The notes under the pieces: generated by a model
Seen by the model: only the letters and a program-made list of their open reading frames with translations
Databases searched by the model: none
What the model was told of the DNA's origin: nothing
Part shown: piece by piece, positions 61,520 through 64,000 of the stretch
Numbering within the stretch: the first letter of the stretch is position 1
Layout: the number at the start of each line of letters is the position of its first letter
Origin: Entoloma clypeatum
Lineage: Eukaryota > Basidiomycota > Agaricomycetes > Agaricales > Entolomataceae
NCBI GenBank assembly: GCA_963565915.1
Contig: OY751492.1
Span: 1,302,001 to 1,366,000 of the forward strand
Reading direction: 5' to 3'
Length of the DNA stretch: 64,000 bases
Made by a program: the position numbers and the translations under genes

Positions 61520-61813
61520 TTCTACAAGTGGTGTCTTTGGGGTGTCTGGGGTCGGTCTGGGTGCAGCAACAGCAACAGCTGGCGGCGGTGGGTTTCGTCT
61601 CGAGGAGAGGTAAGAGGGTGTTGTGGGATTGACTGGTACAAAAGAGGAGGTTACTCTTCTGTACGGTGTCGGCGGTGGTCGTGGTGTGATGGGTGCGTCA
61701 ACAAACTCTTGTTTGTCTTCTGAGTTGGACGGGACTCCAAAGGTGGATCGTCGGGAAGGAATCTTTGCGTCTAAAACCGTGGTGGGTTGACGACATAGAT
61801 CAGCTTGACCTTT

Positions 61814-62368
61814 TGTTACAGCGATAGCCTACAACAACAAGTCCAAGAATCGGATTGCGTGGGTTCAAACTGGTTCCACAACAAGTCCCTCAATAGGTTG
61901 ACTTGGTCAATCAACGAGTTCCTCAGAAGGACGACTCGGTTCGGATCTGGCAGAGCTAAGTCCTCGCAAGGCACTTAGTTGGAGAGTGTTTGAGAGAATA
62001 GACAAGTAAGTGTTGTTTGCCTAGGTCAAGCTGAGGACCTCTACTCTAAGGTTACAGGTCTTATATATGTTATCCTATAGCTATAAATAAGTAGGTGCTG
62101 CACAGGAGCTAAATAAGCCATTGGTTAGATAGATGTTTCAAGGGGGCTGTGGCATAGGAGTCAGAGATAAGGCCTTGAGGTTGTGAGTCAGAGATAATGA
62201 GTGAAAATGTATCTAAAGGGAGAATAGTCCAAGTCATTGTGAGTCATAGCACTGGTAGAGGGGACATGTGTCCCAGGGTCGTTGGAGTAAGTGAAACGGG
62301 GTGCGATGGGGATCAAGGGTTGAAGGGTCATGTGAGGTGCATAGAGAAGAGAGTGAAAAAGTGTAACA
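61814..62368 (-). repeat. Gy6 5' LTR
   Basis: Minus strand TGTTACACTTTTTC...ATCGCTGTAACA, 555 bp. CAGCTTGACCT (plus-strand 62023-62033 reversed) pairs with 61801-61811 next to the LTR. Right flank ATGCC. Confidence 0.85.
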
Positions 62369-62832
62369 ATGCCCAACGGCCTCCATTCATGCCCAACAGC
62401 ATCCCTTCGCCCTCAACGTGGCAACCCACGTCCAATGCCATCCTTTTGCTCCCAACGCCATCCCTTCACCCCCAACACCGTCGACCCACACCCAATGGCC
62501 ACTTTTCATGCCTAAAGGCCTCCTTTCACGCCCAACGGTCCTGACTTGCGCCCACCGCCATTGACCCACGCCACGCTGTCCCTTTGCCCCCAACACCGTC
62601 CCTTTGCCCTTAATGCCGCCGCCTCGCGTCCCCAACGCCGTTGACTCACACCCAGCACCCTTCCTTCGCGCGCAACGGCACCGCGCACCTGCCACAACAC
62701 GTGCCCAACAGCCCCCTTTCATGCCCAACGGCGTCGAGTCACGCCCAAGAGCACATGGAGCTGGGCTGAGCCCACGGAGGACCAATTGAGGGAGTACGAC
62801 ACATGCGTGCAGCATTGGGCTGTGTGCATGTG
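62369..62832. repeat. hAT-B-type minisatellite fragment
   Basis: GCCCAACGGC-like units as in hAT-B, ending with the AATTGAGGGAGTACGAC region that corresponds to 6340-6380 of copy 1. No TIR is present; it is truncated by Gy6 on the left and a solo LTR on the right. Confidence 0.65.
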
Positions 62833-63203
62833 TGTTATGATCACTCTTATCTTATCCTAATATCTAATCTCATCTTTATCTTATCTCTTTATCTTATCTC
62901 TTTATCTTATCTCTTTATCTTATCTCATCTTATCCTATCTCTTGATCTTATCCTATCTTATCTGAAACCTTTATCTTATCCTACCTCATGTTAGACACAT
63001 GTTATTCTAGAACAGTCTTATTTACTGTGCACCTCATTTATGCCTCATGGTATTTACATATATAAGTAGCCTACTTTCCTTTGTATTCTGTAGCTTGTTC
63101 TCTTGAGATCCCATGTGGGTCAATAGTCAGCATTGCTCCTTTGTCTTGATGGCATTGTATCACCTCTCCTTGCGCGTTTTATGTTCGGGCCTGTGGATGT
63201 AGT
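62833..63203 (+). repeat. Gy3-related LTR, interrupted by Gy7
   Basis: TGTTATGATCAC..., about 93% like the solo LTR at 13669-14050 by eye, with an expanded ATCTTATCTCTTT run. It stops at GGATGTAGT where Gy7 begins; its last 35 nt would lie beyond Gy7, outside the window. Confidence 0.85.
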
Positions 63204-63661
63204 TGTTATGGATTCGCTATCCATGGCATTGATCGCTCAGACAAGATACAAGACATAGAGGCCTTATCTGATTAATGGCCAGTTTCATCTTATCTATTGG
63301 TTTCATGCTTACTATTCACTTTTACATCATTCGGGCCCCGGCCTCCGCTTACTCACTACAGTATGGTCATCGTTACCATATCTAGATGGTTACTCTCACA
63401 CATCCTTGACATCGTGTTACTTATTGGACTATACTTAGATACACTGACTCATGCCGCAGCAGTTACCATAGACACCTACTCCGGGTCCGCTTCTGGAGTC
63501 AGACCGGAACCGCTCTAGAGTCATCTAGATGACTTGACCTTCTAGTATATATAGGGTACATACATTGCATGTATTCCCCAGATCTAGCAATCACCTTGGT
63601 ATCCGCCTTTGCTACTTAAGCCTCTCTGCCTAAGCATTGCATGGGTTTGTCAACCATAACA
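63204..63661 (+). repeat. Gy7 5' LTR
   Basis: TGTTATGGATTCGC...CAACCATAACA, 458 bp. TATATATA near 63547 and AGATCTAGCAAT (63580-63591) about 30 nt downstream, complementary to 63663-63674 directly after the LTR. The element extends past the window edge. Confidence 0.85.
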
Positions 63662-64000
63662 TATTGCTAGATCTCACCAGGCTTACTCGGAGAGGAACGA
63701 GCTACCTACCGAGGTCAAGAACGCACGCACAACGCTCAGCCCTTGGATGACCTTTCCAGGGCAGGACGACTCAAGCTCAATGCTTGGAGTCAGGGCCAGC
63801 AACGGTCAGCTGGACGAAGAGAACCTTGAGCATGTTGCTCGGTTCAGGAACGGACTACCCTGTGCAGGTCATCGACGACTGCAGGAAGGAACCTGGAGCA
63901 TGTTGCTCGGTTCAGGAATGGATTACCCTGTGGAGGTCATCAATGACAGCAGGAAGGGACCTGGAGCCATTGCTCGGTTCAGAAGACTTACACTCCTCAT
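63662..64000 (+). other. Gy7 leader with 68-bp tandem repeats
   Basis: After the self-primer site there is no convincing ORF. From 63821 a 68-bp unit starting GAACCTTGAGCATG is repeated about two and a half times (63821, 63889, 63957). The unit length is not a multiple of three, which argues against coding. Confidence 0.6.

Larger units (their letters stand above)
57325..62368 (-). mobile_element. Gy6, Ty3/gypsy element truncated by Gy5
   Basis: 5' LTR 61814-62368, gag, protease, RT, RNase H and most of integrase; broken at 57325 inside integrase by Gy5. It inserted into a hAT-B-type minisatellite block. The 3' part lies elsewhere or is lost. Confidence 0.9.

Overview
The window is a fungal chromosome segment, most likely from an agaricomycete basidiomycete. 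The reasons are the chromodomain Ty3/gypsy families with basidiomycete-style reverse transcriptases, short GTGAGT...TTAG-type introns of 45-49 nt, and pogo- and hAT-type DNA transposons. Only one possible ordinary host gene is present, a 5'-truncated repeat protein at 1-1101. Almost everything else is a nest of transposable elements. I use local names: Co1 and Co2 (Ty1/copia); Gy1 to Gy8 (Ty3/gypsy LTR families); hAT-A and hAT-B (non-autonomous TIR elements).

Left third (1-25445). A Co1 copia element landed just downstream of the host gene and was later broken apart. Its left half is at 1308-4221 (+), its right half at 15757-12514 (-), and the end of its 3' LTR at 8008-8135. hAT-A sits in its integrase gene and hAT-B sits in hAT-A. 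A second hAT-B copy lies inverted at 23276-25445. Target-site duplications (TSDs) on the 'wrong' flanks show that the interval between the hAT-B copies was inverted, and that a smaller interval (8008-9222) was inverted by LTR-LTR recombination. Two Gy2 elements (9223-12513 + and 16474-22228 -), a LINE scrap, a pogo remnant, a MITE and several solo LTRs fill the rest.

Middle (25446-52828). An old Gy1 copy (Gy1-0) is cut into three pieces by two full-length insertions. The first is Gy1-1 (26439-39241, TSD TACTC), which carries Co2-A (31025-36801, TSD AACAT). The second is Gy3 (39492-51972, minus strand, TSD CCGAC), which carries Co2-B (42006-47781, TSD CTTTC) and a solo LTR (41157-41701, TSD TGATG).

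Right end (52829-64000). Here are a hAT-B end fragment, the 3' end of a Gy4 element, the 5' parts of Gy5 and Gy6 (minus strand), a minisatellite-like hAT-B fragment, a truncated solo LTR, and the 5' LTR of Gy7, which runs off the window.

The most interesting biology is accessory coding in the retrotransposons. Gy1 (and the Gy4 end) carry an antisense, intron-containing gene with two CX2CX6C half-clusters resembling a Zn2Cys6 domain, next to LTRs packed with TCCGA. Gy2 carries an extra sense ORF of about 123 codons between pol and the 3' LTR, seen in three copies. All six gypsy families whose 5' end is visible have a 10-12 nt self-complementary primer pair (Tf1-like self-priming), whereas both copia families have a half-tRNA primer site. 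Co2-A and Co2-B look like recombinants made by template switching.
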